Part shown: positions 7,304-14,302 of the stretch, one piece after another
Layout: each line of letters opens with the position of its first letter
Numbering within the stretch: the stretch's first letter is position 1
Assembly: GCA_900762005.1 (NCBI GenBank)
Contig: CAAFEV010000103.1
Coordinates: 1-17,281, forward strand
From: an uncultured Oscillospiraceae bacterium
GTDB lineage: Bacteria > Bacillota > Clostridia > Oscillospirales > Oscillospiraceae
Length of the DNA stretch: 17,281 bases
Reading direction: 5' to 3'
The notes under the pieces: model-generated
The model's database searches: none
What the model was told of the DNA's origin: nothing
Seen by the model: the letters and a program-made list of their open reading frames with translations, nothing else
Position numbers and translations under genes: made by a program

Positions 7304-9316
7304 TCACGCTCCTTCCGCAACCGCAAGCCAACGCTCGCAGAGCTCGTTTGATTTTTGCAGCACCGATGCGTCAGCCACCGGCAGCCACGAGATGTAATTG
7401 GTGCCCGCCTGGCCTGCCGTGGCAAAGTCGCAAAGGACAACGCGGCTGCCGTCGGCAAGTGTCATGCGCAGCAAAAGAATCGGCTCGGGCGCAGAGGGGA
7501 CGCTTGTATTTTCAATTACCTCTAAGGACAGGCTGCGCGGCGAAAATGCCTTCAGCTCGGCGGCGGGGCGGCTGTCGTTAAACCGCTCGTCATAGGCAAG
7601 CAGCACCGGGCCGTAGTAGATTGCAGCATAATCGCTGCGCGTCTCCTCGCCTGCCCAGAAGTGCACCGCCATATCGACAGAGAGGGAGATTTCATCGCCG
7701 CTTTTCCATGCGCGTGTGATTTCACAGTAGGTTCCGGCGGCGCAGTCAACGGGCGAGCCGTTGACGGAGACAGTCGAATTTTTCGCCCACGCGGGAATGC
7801 GCAGACGCAGCGTGAATTCCTCCTCCTTGTCGCTTTCCAGCGTCAGCTTCACGGCACCGTCGCGCGGGTACTGCGTTTCCTGCGTCAGAAGCAGCTTGCC
7901 GCCGGACGGCGTATGCACGGCGGCCGTGCCCGCACCGTAATAATTGACGGTCACGGCGTTGCCGGCGGAGCGCACCGCCCATTTTGAGAGCATACCGAAG
8001 CCAATCGGCGCACTCACGGAGCAGCAGTTCAATTCCGGGCTGCCCGGCACCGCCTGAAAGCTCAGCTCGATTGCCGAGGCAAGCCGTACTCCGTCATCCG
8101 GCGTGGAATAGGTGACGTTCCTGCCAGAAGGAGCCTGCGCCCCGAGCAGGGCGTTCAGCGTGGTCAGCTCAAGCTCGTCTGCCAGATGGCTATCGCCGGT
8201 CATCTCAAGCGCGGCACAGCAGCATTCCAGCCAGGCAACGCTTGCACAGGTTTCCACGGAGCCGCTGCGGTAGGGTGAACCGATTGCCTGCTCACCGGAC
8301 ATCATTCCGCCGCTGTTGTGGCGATCGCAGGCACGCAGCGATTCAAACAGGCTGAGAAATGCGCTGCGGCAGCTCTCGTCGCCGTTCAGACGCCAGACCT
8401 CCGCCAGACCGAGCAGGGCGTGCATAGTCTCCCAGCGCTTCTGCCGCAGTCCGGTATAGGGCGTTCCCGCAAGACCCTCGCGGAGAAAATCACCGCCGTT
8501 TGCTCCCTGCCACGCGGCTAAAATTGCGTTGGAAAAGTCCAGATACTTCTCTGCGTCGGTGATGGTATAAAGCTGCACAAATGCGCTGACGCAGGAGAGG
8601 TTCTTATCTGCCTCCTGTACCTCGGAAAGCGTGTGCTCCGCAGAGAAATAGTCGATGATAAAATCCGCCGCGGCGGTTGCGGTGCTGAGCGCGGTTTGAT
8701 TGCCAGTCTGTTCATGCCAGCTGAGCAGACCGCGCAGAATGTGGTAGTGGTTCCAGATATCCCAGTTTGAGGTGCGGAGCACCGAGCCGTTGATATCCAT
8801 CGCAACCGCGCCTAACATACGGTCCTGCGCGGAAAAGACGCCGAGATAGCCGTCCTCGCCCTGTACCCCTGCTAACGCCTCGACCAGCTCGTTGCCGACA
8901 CGCAGCAGACCATCGTCGCGGTTGAGCGCATATAGCCGGGCAATGCCGGTCAGGTATTTTCCCGGAAACTCGCCGTACCACGCGGTAAGGCTCAGAGTAA
9001 GAGCACTTTCGCGCTGGCGGAAGCGTTCGAGCATACCGGAGTTGCTGTAAAGCGCAGTGTACATCCAGTTGTTCATCAAATTGGTTATGCGCTGTCCCAT
9101 GACGCCGTCAAAGCGCATGGCGCACAGCGCGTTCTGCCCGGAGAAGGCTGCCGAGTCCAACGTAAGCCCGGGCTGGGTAAAGGTGCCGTAAAGCTCGCTG
9201 CGCGGCGCAGACGAAGCCTTGACTTCTTTCTTTGCCGGTTCGCCGCCGCTGCCGGAGCAGGCGGTGAGCAAAAGCACTGCGGAAAGCAGCAGACACAACA
9301 GGTTTCTTTGTTTCAT
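7304..9316 (-). CDS. GH127-superfamily (beta-L-arabinofuranosidase-like) lipoprotein
   Basis: Predicted surface-anchored glycosidase, 670 aa. Signal peptide MKQRNLLCLLLSAVLLLTAC ends in a textbook lipobox (LTAC, C20), followed by a short Gly/Lys/Ser linker. Family landmarks: GEDGYLGVFS at 153-162, HYHILRGLL at 190-198, H299, E342 in GEQAIGSPY, ETC at 355-357 and NCCSVSAP at 430-437. E342, E355, C357, C431 and C432 correspond to the acid/base and zinc/nucleophile residues known in HypBA1. The C-terminal third is beta-rich (LRLRIPAW, SVDMAVHFW, YYGPVLLAYDERFN). It matches the cytoplasmic copy at 2116-3963 more closely in motif content than it does the adjacent lipoprotein at 5406-7298. The ATG at 9316 follows AGAGAGGAA, 12 bp after the permease gene. 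Its likely role is trimming glycan outside the cell before import; substrate inferred only from family. Confidence 0.85.
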   Translation of the reverse strand: MKQRNLLCLLLSAVLLLTACSGSGGEPAKKEVKASSAPRSELYGTFTQPGLTLDSAAFSGQNALCAMRFDGVMGQRITNLMNNWMYTALYSNSGMLERFRQRESALTLSLTAWYGEFPGKYLTGIARLYALNRDDGLLRVGNELVEALAGVQGEDGYLGVFSAQDRMLGAVAMDINGSVLRTSNWDIWNHYHILRGLLSWHEQTGNQTALSTATAAADFIIDYFSAEHTLSEVQEADKNLSCVSAFVQLYTITDAEKYLDFSNAILAAWQGANGGDFLREGLAGTPYTGLRQKRWETMHALLGLAEVWRLNGDESCRSAFLSLFESLRACDRHNSGGMMSGEQAIGSPYRSGSVETCASVAWLECCCAALEMTGDSHLADELELTTLNALLGAQAPSGRNVTYSTPDDGVRLASAIELSFQAVPGSPELNCCSVSAPIGFGMLSKWAVRSAGNAVTVNYYGAGTAAVHTPSGGKLLLTQETQYPRDGAVKLTLESDKEEEFTLRLRIPAWAKNSTVSVNGSPVDCAAGTYCEITRAWKSGDEISLSVDMAVHFWAGEETRSDYAAIYYGPVLLAYDERFNDSRPAAELKAFSPRSLSLEVIENTSVPSAPEPILLLRMTLADGSRVVLCDFATAGQAGTNYISWLPVADASVLQKSNELCERWLAVAEGA

Positions 9317-9328
9317 GATGATTCCTCT

Positions 9329-10171
9329 CTATTTCATTCCGCTCATGACCATGCCGTTGACAAAAAAACGCTGACAACAGATGAACAGGAGCACTGCGGG
9401 CACCGTCATAACCGCCGCACCCGCCATAATCACGCCCAGATTGCTGCCGTAGCTGCTGGAAAATTGCTGCATGGCAAGCGCGAGCGTGTACTTTTCCGGG
9501 TCATAAAGCATAATCAGCGGCCCCATAAAGTCGTTCCAGCAGCCGAGCGCGGTAAAGACGGTTACCACTGCCAGACCCGGGCGGATGAGCGGGATAATGA
9601 CCTTGCGGTACACCCAGAAGAAGCTCGCACCCTCCATATAGGCTGCCTCGTCAAGCTCTCTCGGAATGCCCATGATGAACTGGCGGAGCAGAAAAATATT
9701 GAAAGCACCTCCGCCGAAAAACGCGGGAATAATCAGCGGCCAATAGGTATTGACCAAGCCGAGCCGGTTCCACATGATAAAACCCGGTATCATCGTCACG
9801 GCTCCGGGCAGGAGCATGGTGGCGATGCACAGCGTGAACCAGAGCTTCTTCTTCGCAAAGCGAAGCCGCGCAAAGGCGTAGGCCGCCATGCTGCTGGTCA
9901 GCACCGTGCCGACGGTCACGGGAATCAGAATGGTGAGCGTGTTCTTCAGATATTGGACAAAGGGGAACTCCTCGGAGAAAATCGCCTTGTAGTTCTCCCA
10001 GTGCGGCGCGTCCGACCAGAGCATCGGCGGCTGCACGTAGATTTCGCGCAAATCCATCAGCGAGGTGCGAATCAGCCAGAAGAAGGGGAACAGGCAAATG
10101 ACCGCGCCGAGTATTAAAACAACGGTACACAGAACGCGCATCCGTTTATCGTGTTTGCTGACTAAATTCAT
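9329..10171 (-). CDS. CUT1 ABC transporter inner-membrane permease, MalG type
   Basis: Second transmembrane subunit of the sugar importer, 280 aa with about six hydrophobic segments, the first near residues 12-36. The cytoplasmic loop that contacts the ATPase is visible as ELDEAAYMEGASFFWVYRKV, with EAA at 175-177 and G181. The C-terminus ends FVNGMVMSGMK, like the usual MalG-type tail. The start at 10171 gives MNLVSKHDKR and is preceded by AGGAGA; that site overlaps the TAG stop of the upstream permease (TAGGAGA), so the two are likely coupled. An in-frame upstream ATG near 10483 lies inside the other permease gene and was rejected. No ATPase gene is present in the window, which fits Gram-positive CUT1 systems that share a multi-sugar ATPase encoded elsewhere. 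Confidence 0.93.
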   Translation of the reverse strand: MNLVSKHDKRMRVLCTVVLILGAVICLFPFFWLIRTSLMDLREIYVQPPMLWSDAPHWENYKAIFSEEFPFVQYLKNTLTILIPVTVGTVLTSSMAAYAFARLRFAKKKLWFTLCIATMLLPGAVTMIPGFIMWNRLGLVNTYWPLIIPAFFGGGAFNIFLLRQFIMGIPRELDEAAYMEGASFFWVYRKVIIPLIRPGLAVVTVFTALGCWNDFMGPLIMLYDPEKYTLALAMQQFSSSYGSNLGVIMAGAAVMTVPAVLLFICCQRFFVNGMVMSGMK

Positions 10172-10182
10172 GGCATCGTCTC

Positions 10183-11100
10183 CTATCGTTCGCCGGATTC
10201 GTAATAAAGCCGGTTTTTGAAAGCGCGGAAAAACAGCACGGTAATGACAGCGACCAGCAGGAATAATATCCATGCCATCGCGCAGGCGTAGCCCATCTCG
10301 TTGTCGGTGAATGCCTTCAGATACAGATAATAGGAATAAAACAGGCTCTTTCCGTTCGGCCCGCCGCCCGTCATCATCATCGCCTGCGTAAACACCTGCA
10401 GCGAGCCGATGATGCTCATCAGCACGTTGAAAAACAGGACCGGTGAGATGTACGGCAGCGTGACATGGCGAAAACGCGCCCATGCGCCGCCGCCTGCGAC
10501 GGAGACCGCCTCCATCTGCTCAATCGGGACGGATTGCAGACCGGCAAGATAAATGACCACCGCACCGCCGCAGCCCCAGACTGCCATCATTACCAGAGAG
10601 GGGATAACCGTCGCTTCTCCCGTCAGCCATTCCCCCGTGGGAAGCCCTAGCTCCGTCAGCAGACTGTTAAACAGACCGTAGTCCACGTTGAACAGCCAGC
10701 TCCAGAGCAGAGCCTGCGCCACCGCAGGGACAATCGTCGGCAGATAGAAGATGGAACGGTAAACGCCAACCAGCTTTACCTTGCAGTTCAGCAGCAGCGC
10801 AATCAGCAGGGCGACGATGTTGGAGACAAGCACCGAGAGAATTGCATAATATAAGGTTGCCTCCAGAGAGCCCCAGAAGTAATAGTCCTCCGTCAGGAGA
10901 TTTTTGTAGTTTTCAAGCCCGACATAATTCCAGTCGGTCAGCATATTCCAGTCGGTAAAGCTGGCAAAGAGACTGATGACAATCGGCACCAGCGCAAACA
11001 GCAGCAGACCTAAAATCGCTGGCATCGCAAACAGATAACCGGCGCGGTTTTCGGCACGTGCCTTCGCGGAGCGTTTTTTGCGGGACAAGGGCGATTTCAT
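10183..11100 (-). CDS. CUT1 ABC transporter inner-membrane permease, MalF/UgpA type
   Basis: First transmembrane subunit of the sugar importer, 305 aa. A basic N-terminus (SRKKRSAKARAENR) precedes the first membrane segment AMPAILGLLLFALVPIVISL at 25-44; about six segments follow. The EAA-type ATPase-contact loop reads EQMEAVSVAGGGAWARFRHV, with EAV at 197-199. GGGPNGKS near 245-252 matches the conserved GGPxxxT/S stretch of this family. The ATG at 11100 was preferred over the in-frame GTG at 11106 because the GGAAG site is about 8 nt from the ATG but only 1 nt from the GTG. It lies 19 bp downstream of the CBM-array surface protein and 11 bp upstream of the MalG-type partner. Substrate is unknown; context suggests an L-pentose-containing oligosaccharide. 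Confidence 0.93.
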   Translation of the reverse strand: MKSPLSRKKRSAKARAENRAGYLFAMPAILGLLLFALVPIVISLFASFTDWNMLTDWNYVGLENYKNLLTEDYYFWGSLEATLYYAILSVLVSNIVALLIALLLNCKVKLVGVYRSIFYLPTIVPAVAQALLWSWLFNVDYGLFNSLLTELGLPTGEWLTGEATVIPSLVMMAVWGCGGAVVIYLAGLQSVPIEQMEAVSVAGGGAWARFRHVTLPYISPVLFFNVLMSIIGSLQVFTQAMMMTGGGPNGKSLFYSYYLYLKAFTDNEMGYACAMAWILFLLVAVITVLFFRAFKNRLYYESGER

Positions 11101-11119
11101 TCTCACACTTCCTTTCGCA

Positions 11120-13879
11120 TCAGGCGTTCTTCTTGCGCTTTTTCAGCAGGAATACAACGGCTGCCGCCGCCGCAAGCACGCCGACACCGCCGCAGACAAT
11201 CCACAGCCACGCTGCAGGGGCGGCTTTTTCGCTGACCGGCGGCTTCTGAACAGAGGAATTCTCCGGCGGCGCGATGATAATGGGTGTAACCTCGCTGTCG
11301 CCGGCAGGCTCCTCCCGCCAGAGACGCGCATCGTCGATGTAATAATCGCCCTCGCCGGTGTCCAGATTCGGGTAGAGGACAGCGTAGGTCAGCTCGTTAA
11401 AGTCCAGATACGTCGAGCCGTCATCCGGGCGGAACAATGCGGGATTTCCCGCCGTGTCCGTGTTCATCTGCATCCACGCCTTGTCGCTCATGGCGTTGTT
11501 CAGACCGCAGTTCAACCATCGCTCGCTGCCGTCGCTGAACTGCATATAAATCGAGTATTGCAGGAACATCACCTCGCCGCACGCGCTCTTGGCGTAGCAG
11601 GAGAAGTACCAGTCGCCCCAGCCCTCCTGCTTCAGATAATCGGTAACATTCCACGCCGCGCCGGAGTAGCTGCTCTGCTTGTCCGTGACCTTCAGACAGT
11701 AGCTGCCGCTGTTGGCGTCCTCATCCGTTCTGGTCAGTGTCGCGCCCTCGCCGTGCACGAAAATATGTCCCGGTGCGCCGAGATTCAGATCCTCTTCAAA
11801 GGTGCCGTCCAAGGGGAAGCTGTCAAAGCGGAAGGTCGGTGCGGTGTAATCCGCAGCACCCTTGTAGAGCTTTACATCGTCAAGATAATAGCTGCCAAGC
11901 TCTGTGTCGGCGGTGCAGGGGTACAGTGTCGCGTTTTTCAGCTTGGAGAAATCGTGCTCTGCGCCCGTCGCGCTGCTCAGCGGGGCATCCCCGCCGTTAA
12001 AGTCCGTGTTTACCGGACACCAGTCGGCGGCGGTAATCCAGTAGCGCGTTGCAGGCTGCAGCCAGTCCTCCGTGCCGTCTTCAAAGAGCAGATAAATGCA
12101 GTAGTGCAGGCTGAGCGGCTCGTCCACCGCCTTGGCATAGGCATGGAAAAACCAATTCCCCCAGCCTTGATTTTTCAGATAGGAGGTTACGTCATAGCCG
12201 GCTCCGGCATAGGCGAGCGAACGGTTTTGCACAAGCAGAGCGTGCTCGCCGTCATACGACTCATCTGAGGTGATGCTCAGACTGACCGGTGCGCCATGCT
12301 CAAATACATACCCGACCTGCCCGGCGTGCAGACCGCTCTCGAAGCTGCCGTCGCGGGGGAAGTAGTCGAGGTCATAGGTAGGAGCTGCCGGACGGGGCGC
12401 AACGGGAACGGCCTCCCCCGTGCGGGTCAGAGAGGGCGCATCGATGTAGTAGGCTCCGAGCTGTCCATCGTCCGTGCAGGGATAAAGCGTTGCCTGCTCC
12501 AGACCTTCAAAGCTCATTGCCATGTCGGTTGTGCTGTACGCCAAGCCCGTGATGCAGCTCCAACCGCTGCTGTTCATATAGACCTCGCCGCAGCGCAGCC
12601 AGTTTTCTCTGCCGTCGGTGTAGCGCAAGTATATATTGTAGGTCAGATGCTGGTTGGAATCGACCGTTCTGACATAGGCGGAAAAACGCCATGTACCGAC
12701 GCCGCCGCCTTCCAGCAGGTTTTTTACATCCCAGCCCGCGCCGGAGTACGGCAGCGTGCGCCCGGCGGACAAAAGTGAATCGCTGCCTGCATAATACATG
12801 GCGGTGTCGCGGGTCAGAGTACCGTCGCCGTGTACAAAATAACTGCTGCCGCCGACCCGCATATCGTCATAGGTGACGCCGGGTACGCCCGTAAGGCTCA
12901 CTGCGTCGAGATAATAATCTCCGAGCTCGCCCTCGCCGCTCACGGGGTAAAGCACGATGCGCTCCAGTGCATCTGTCAAGTATTCGCCCGGAACCTGCCA
13001 GTTTCCGCTCAACGTCGTCCAGCCGGCATCATGGATGGTTGCTGCCGCGCCGAGGTAGTTGTTGGGTGTGCCGTCGTTATACCAGAATTCCAGATTGTAC
13101 GTCAGACTCATGCTCCCAGCTGCCGCACGCACTTGCATGGAAAGCGTCCATGCGGTGTTTTTCTTTAGCTCTGAAAGATTTGCCGCAGGAATCGACCACG
13201 CGGCACCGCCGTAGACGGCTTCGCGGGCGGCTGCTTGCAGCACATCACTGCCGACGCAGCCCGGTTCACGCGCACGCGACAGTGTTGCTGCCTGCCCGTA
13301 TGGCTCAACGCCGCACACGGACATATCGTCATAGGTGATTTGTTCAAAGCTGACGGCATCTATATAATAGTTGCCGGTCTGACCGGGATTGCTTGAGGGA
13401 TAAAGGTCTGCAAAGCCCGCTGCACTCACTGCATCAAGCTCTGCCTGCGTGAGTTCTACCGTTCCGGAGAGCTTTGTCCATTCCTCCGCAGAGAGCACGC
13501 AGTCTGCTACGGTGTACCATTTCGCCGCGCCGGCATTCAATCCGTAGGAGAGACTCTGCCCGACGGAATCCATATCACCACGGACAAACGCGGTGAATAG
13601 GTAGGTGCCCGGCTGTGTCAGCGCGGCGGCAACGTTCCACTTTGCACCGTGCCAGAACGCACCGCGATTGCTGACAAGCAGACTGCCGCTTCCGCTGCAG
13701 GACGGTTCGCTGACGTATGTTAATGTGCAGTCGCCCTGCGCCGTCGGCGAGGCTCCCGCAAGTGTCTCCCCGGCACCGAGCGCGGTGACGGGAAATGCTG
13801 CGCTGAACAGCAGGCAAAGGACAAGCAACAGAGCTGAAATACGTGTCTTGCCGAAGTGCAAATGATGATTTTTTTTCAT
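11120..13879 (-). CDS. Surface protein with five CBM4_9/CBM22-like modules and a C-terminal membrane anchor
   Basis: Predicted 919-aa exported, membrane-anchored glycan-binding protein with no recognisable catalytic domain. An N-terminal signal peptide (residues 1-36, hydrophobic core ALLLVLCLLFSAAFP) is followed by five beta-sandwich-type modules at about 37-181, 183-334, 336-489, 502-676 and 683-856. Each shows the same signature: an opening YDDM or FPxDGxFE, then SGR/NR before a GAxW segment, YNxxxxYxDG, a central Trp, and a closing LYP...GxYY(L/I)DxxxL. This fits the CBM4_9/CBM22 fold family. A Pro-rich linker leads to one membrane helix (about 889-912) and KKRKKNA; no LPXTG is seen. The start at 13879 was chosen for the signal peptide and AAGGAAG 9 nt upstream; the open frame runs to 14086 without a signal or ribosome site. 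First gene of the operon, so it is probably the capture component. Binding specificity unknown. Confidence 0.85.
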   Translation of the reverse strand: MKKNHHLHFGKTRISALLLVLCLLFSAAFPVTALGAGETLAGASPTAQGDCTLTYVSEPSCSGSGSLLVSNRGAFWHGAKWNVAAALTQPGTYLFTAFVRGDMDSVGQSLSYGLNAGAAKWYTVADCVLSAEEWTKLSGTVELTQAELDAVSAAGFADLYPSSNPGQTGNYYIDAVSFEQITYDDMSVCGVEPYGQAATLSRAREPGCVGSDVLQAAAREAVYGGAAWSIPAANLSELKKNTAWTLSMQVRAAAGSMSLTYNLEFWYNDGTPNNYLGAAATIHDAGWTTLSGNWQVPGEYLTDALERIVLYPVSGEGELGDYYLDAVSLTGVPGVTYDDMRVGGSSYFVHGDGTLTRDTAMYYAGSDSLLSAGRTLPYSGAGWDVKNLLEGGGVGTWRFSAYVRTVDSNQHLTYNIYLRYTDGRENWLRCGEVYMNSSGWSCITGLAYSTTDMAMSFEGLEQATLYPCTDDGQLGAYYIDAPSLTRTGEAVPVAPRPAAPTYDLDYFPRDGSFESGLHAGQVGYVFEHGAPVSLSITSDESYDGEHALLVQNRSLAYAGAGYDVTSYLKNQGWGNWFFHAYAKAVDEPLSLHYCIYLLFEDGTEDWLQPATRYWITAADWCPVNTDFNGGDAPLSSATGAEHDFSKLKNATLYPCTADTELGSYYLDDVKLYKGAADYTAPTFRFDSFPLDGTFEEDLNLGAPGHIFVHGEGATLTRTDEDANSGSYCLKVTDKQSSYSGAAWNVTDYLKQEGWGDWYFSCYAKSACGEVMFLQYSIYMQFSDGSERWLNCGLNNAMSDKAWMQMNTDTAGNPALFRPDDGSTYLDFNELTYAVLYPNLDTGEGDYYIDDARLWREEPAGDSEVTPIIIAPPENSSVQKPPVSEKAAPAAWLWIVCGGVGVLAAAAAVVFLLKKRKKNA
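11312..13771 (-). repeat. Five tandem CBM-like module repeats within the membrane-anchored surface protein
   Basis: The modules correspond to about 13771-13337, 13333-12878, 12874-12413, 12376-11852 and 11833-11312. They are diverged in sequence and lengthen toward the C-terminus (about 145, 152, 154, 175 and 174 residues). Module 2 resembles the modules of the divergent gene at 14303 more than it does its own neighbours. Modules 4 and 5 form a pair sharing FPxDG(S/T)FE openings and a QGWG(N/D)W or EGWGDW block. Boundaries are approximate and come from recurring motifs only. Confidence 0.8.
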
Positions 13880-13930
13880 TGGTGTATGCTTCCTTTCGTC
13901 GGAGAACCAGATTGCGCATTTTCTATCTTC

Positions 13931-13959
13931 ATTATGACTTTTGCACAGAGGAATTACAA
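13931..13959 (-). promoter_or_regulatory. Candidate sigma-A promoter of the minus-strand operon
   Basis: On the minus strand, TTGTAA (13959-13954) and CATAAT (13936-13931) are separated by exactly 17 bp. They match the TTGACA and TATAAT consensus at 4/6 and 5/6. Transcription would start near 13924, giving a leader of about 45 nt before the ATG at 13879. A TTGACG at 13975-13970 lies too far upstream of this -10. The prediction is by eye. Confidence 0.5.
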
Positions 13960-13970
13960 TGTGTAATTCC
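13950..13970. promoter_or_regulatory. 21-bp palindrome, candidate operator
   Basis: GGAATTACA-ATG-TGTAATTCC is a perfect inverted repeat with 9-bp arms and a 3-bp centre. It covers the -35 box (13954-13959) of the predicted operon promoter, where a bound repressor would block RNA polymerase. No T-run follows it on either strand, so it is not an intrinsic terminator. The regulator is not encoded in the window. Confidence 0.55.
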
Positions 13971-14134
13971 GTCAAAAAAATGGACATTACCGATTTTTCT
14001 GTCACTTTCGGATATTTATGGAAATTTAAGGAAATAGCTGTGTTTTCCCGCTTTGCTTTTCGATAAGGGCTCTCGTTTTTGTCCAAATTCCTCAGATAAG
14101 TCTGAAAAGTACAAGTTTATATCGGAATGTGGCA

Positions 14135-14163
14135 TTGTTTTCCCATGCTATTCATTGAATAAT
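14135..14163 (+). promoter_or_regulatory. Weak candidate promoter of the plus-strand CBM-array gene
   Basis: TTGTTT (14135-14140) and AATAAT (14158-14163) are spaced 17 bp apart. The -10 matches 5/6 but the -35 only 3/6. Transcription would start near 14170, leaving a leader of about 130 nt. Other arrangements in this AT-rich stretch are possible. Confidence 0.3.
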
Positions 14164-14176
14164 GGTAAATATACCA
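14163..14176. promoter_or_regulatory. 14-bp dyad near the predicted plus-strand start site
   Basis: TGGTA-AATA-TACCA has 5-bp arms and lies just after the predicted -10 box, over the expected transcription start. The TG...CA ends and 14-bp length loosely recall CcpA (cre) sites, but the central CG is missing. In AT-rich DNA a dyad this short can arise by chance. Confidence 0.25.
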
Positions 14177-14302
14177 AAGAGTTACTCTGTTTTCTGCCTG
14201 TTTTTTACATTTTCTACAGAATAACACGGCTCTTTTTTCTTTTTTTTCACAAAGGCTCCCGCAATATTAGGCAAAAAACGAATAAAAAAGGAGAAAAAAC
14301 AA

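Larger units (their letters stand above)
13880..14302. other. AT-rich divergent intergenic region
   Basis: This is the only non-coding stretch over 300 bp. It separates the two divergently transcribed CBM-array genes and is visibly richer in A and T than the flanking genes. It holds both candidate promoters, the 21-bp palindrome at 13950-13970, weaker dyads at 14092-14105 (TCAGA-TAAG-TCTGA) and 14163-14176, and a pyrimidine run at 14231-14248 in the leader of the plus-strand gene. No credible small ORF, tRNA or riboswitch was recognised. Confidence 0.7.

Noticed and set aside
10172..10483. N-terminal extension of the MalG-type permease up to 10483
   Set aside because: The extension lies inside the upstream permease gene and encodes no sensible domain. 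The ATG at 10171 has a proper ribosome site and gives a normal-length permease.
11078..12268. 396-codon plus-strand open frame opposite the surface-protein gene
   Set aside because: Antisense to repeated CBM modules; its peptide shows the echo of the repeats and no domain of its own.
13950..13980. Palindrome as an intrinsic terminator
   Set aside because: No T-run follows the arms on either strand; the A-run at 13974-13980 reads as Ts before, not after, the hairpin on the minus strand.
13880..14086. N-terminal extension of the CBM-array protein to 14086
   Set aside because: It would bury the signal peptide and run through the promoter and palindrome. The start at 13879 has a ribosome site and begins directly with the signal sequence.
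14231..14248. T-rich run as a terminator
   Set aside because: There is no GC-rich stem just before it; it lies in the leader of the plus-strand gene.
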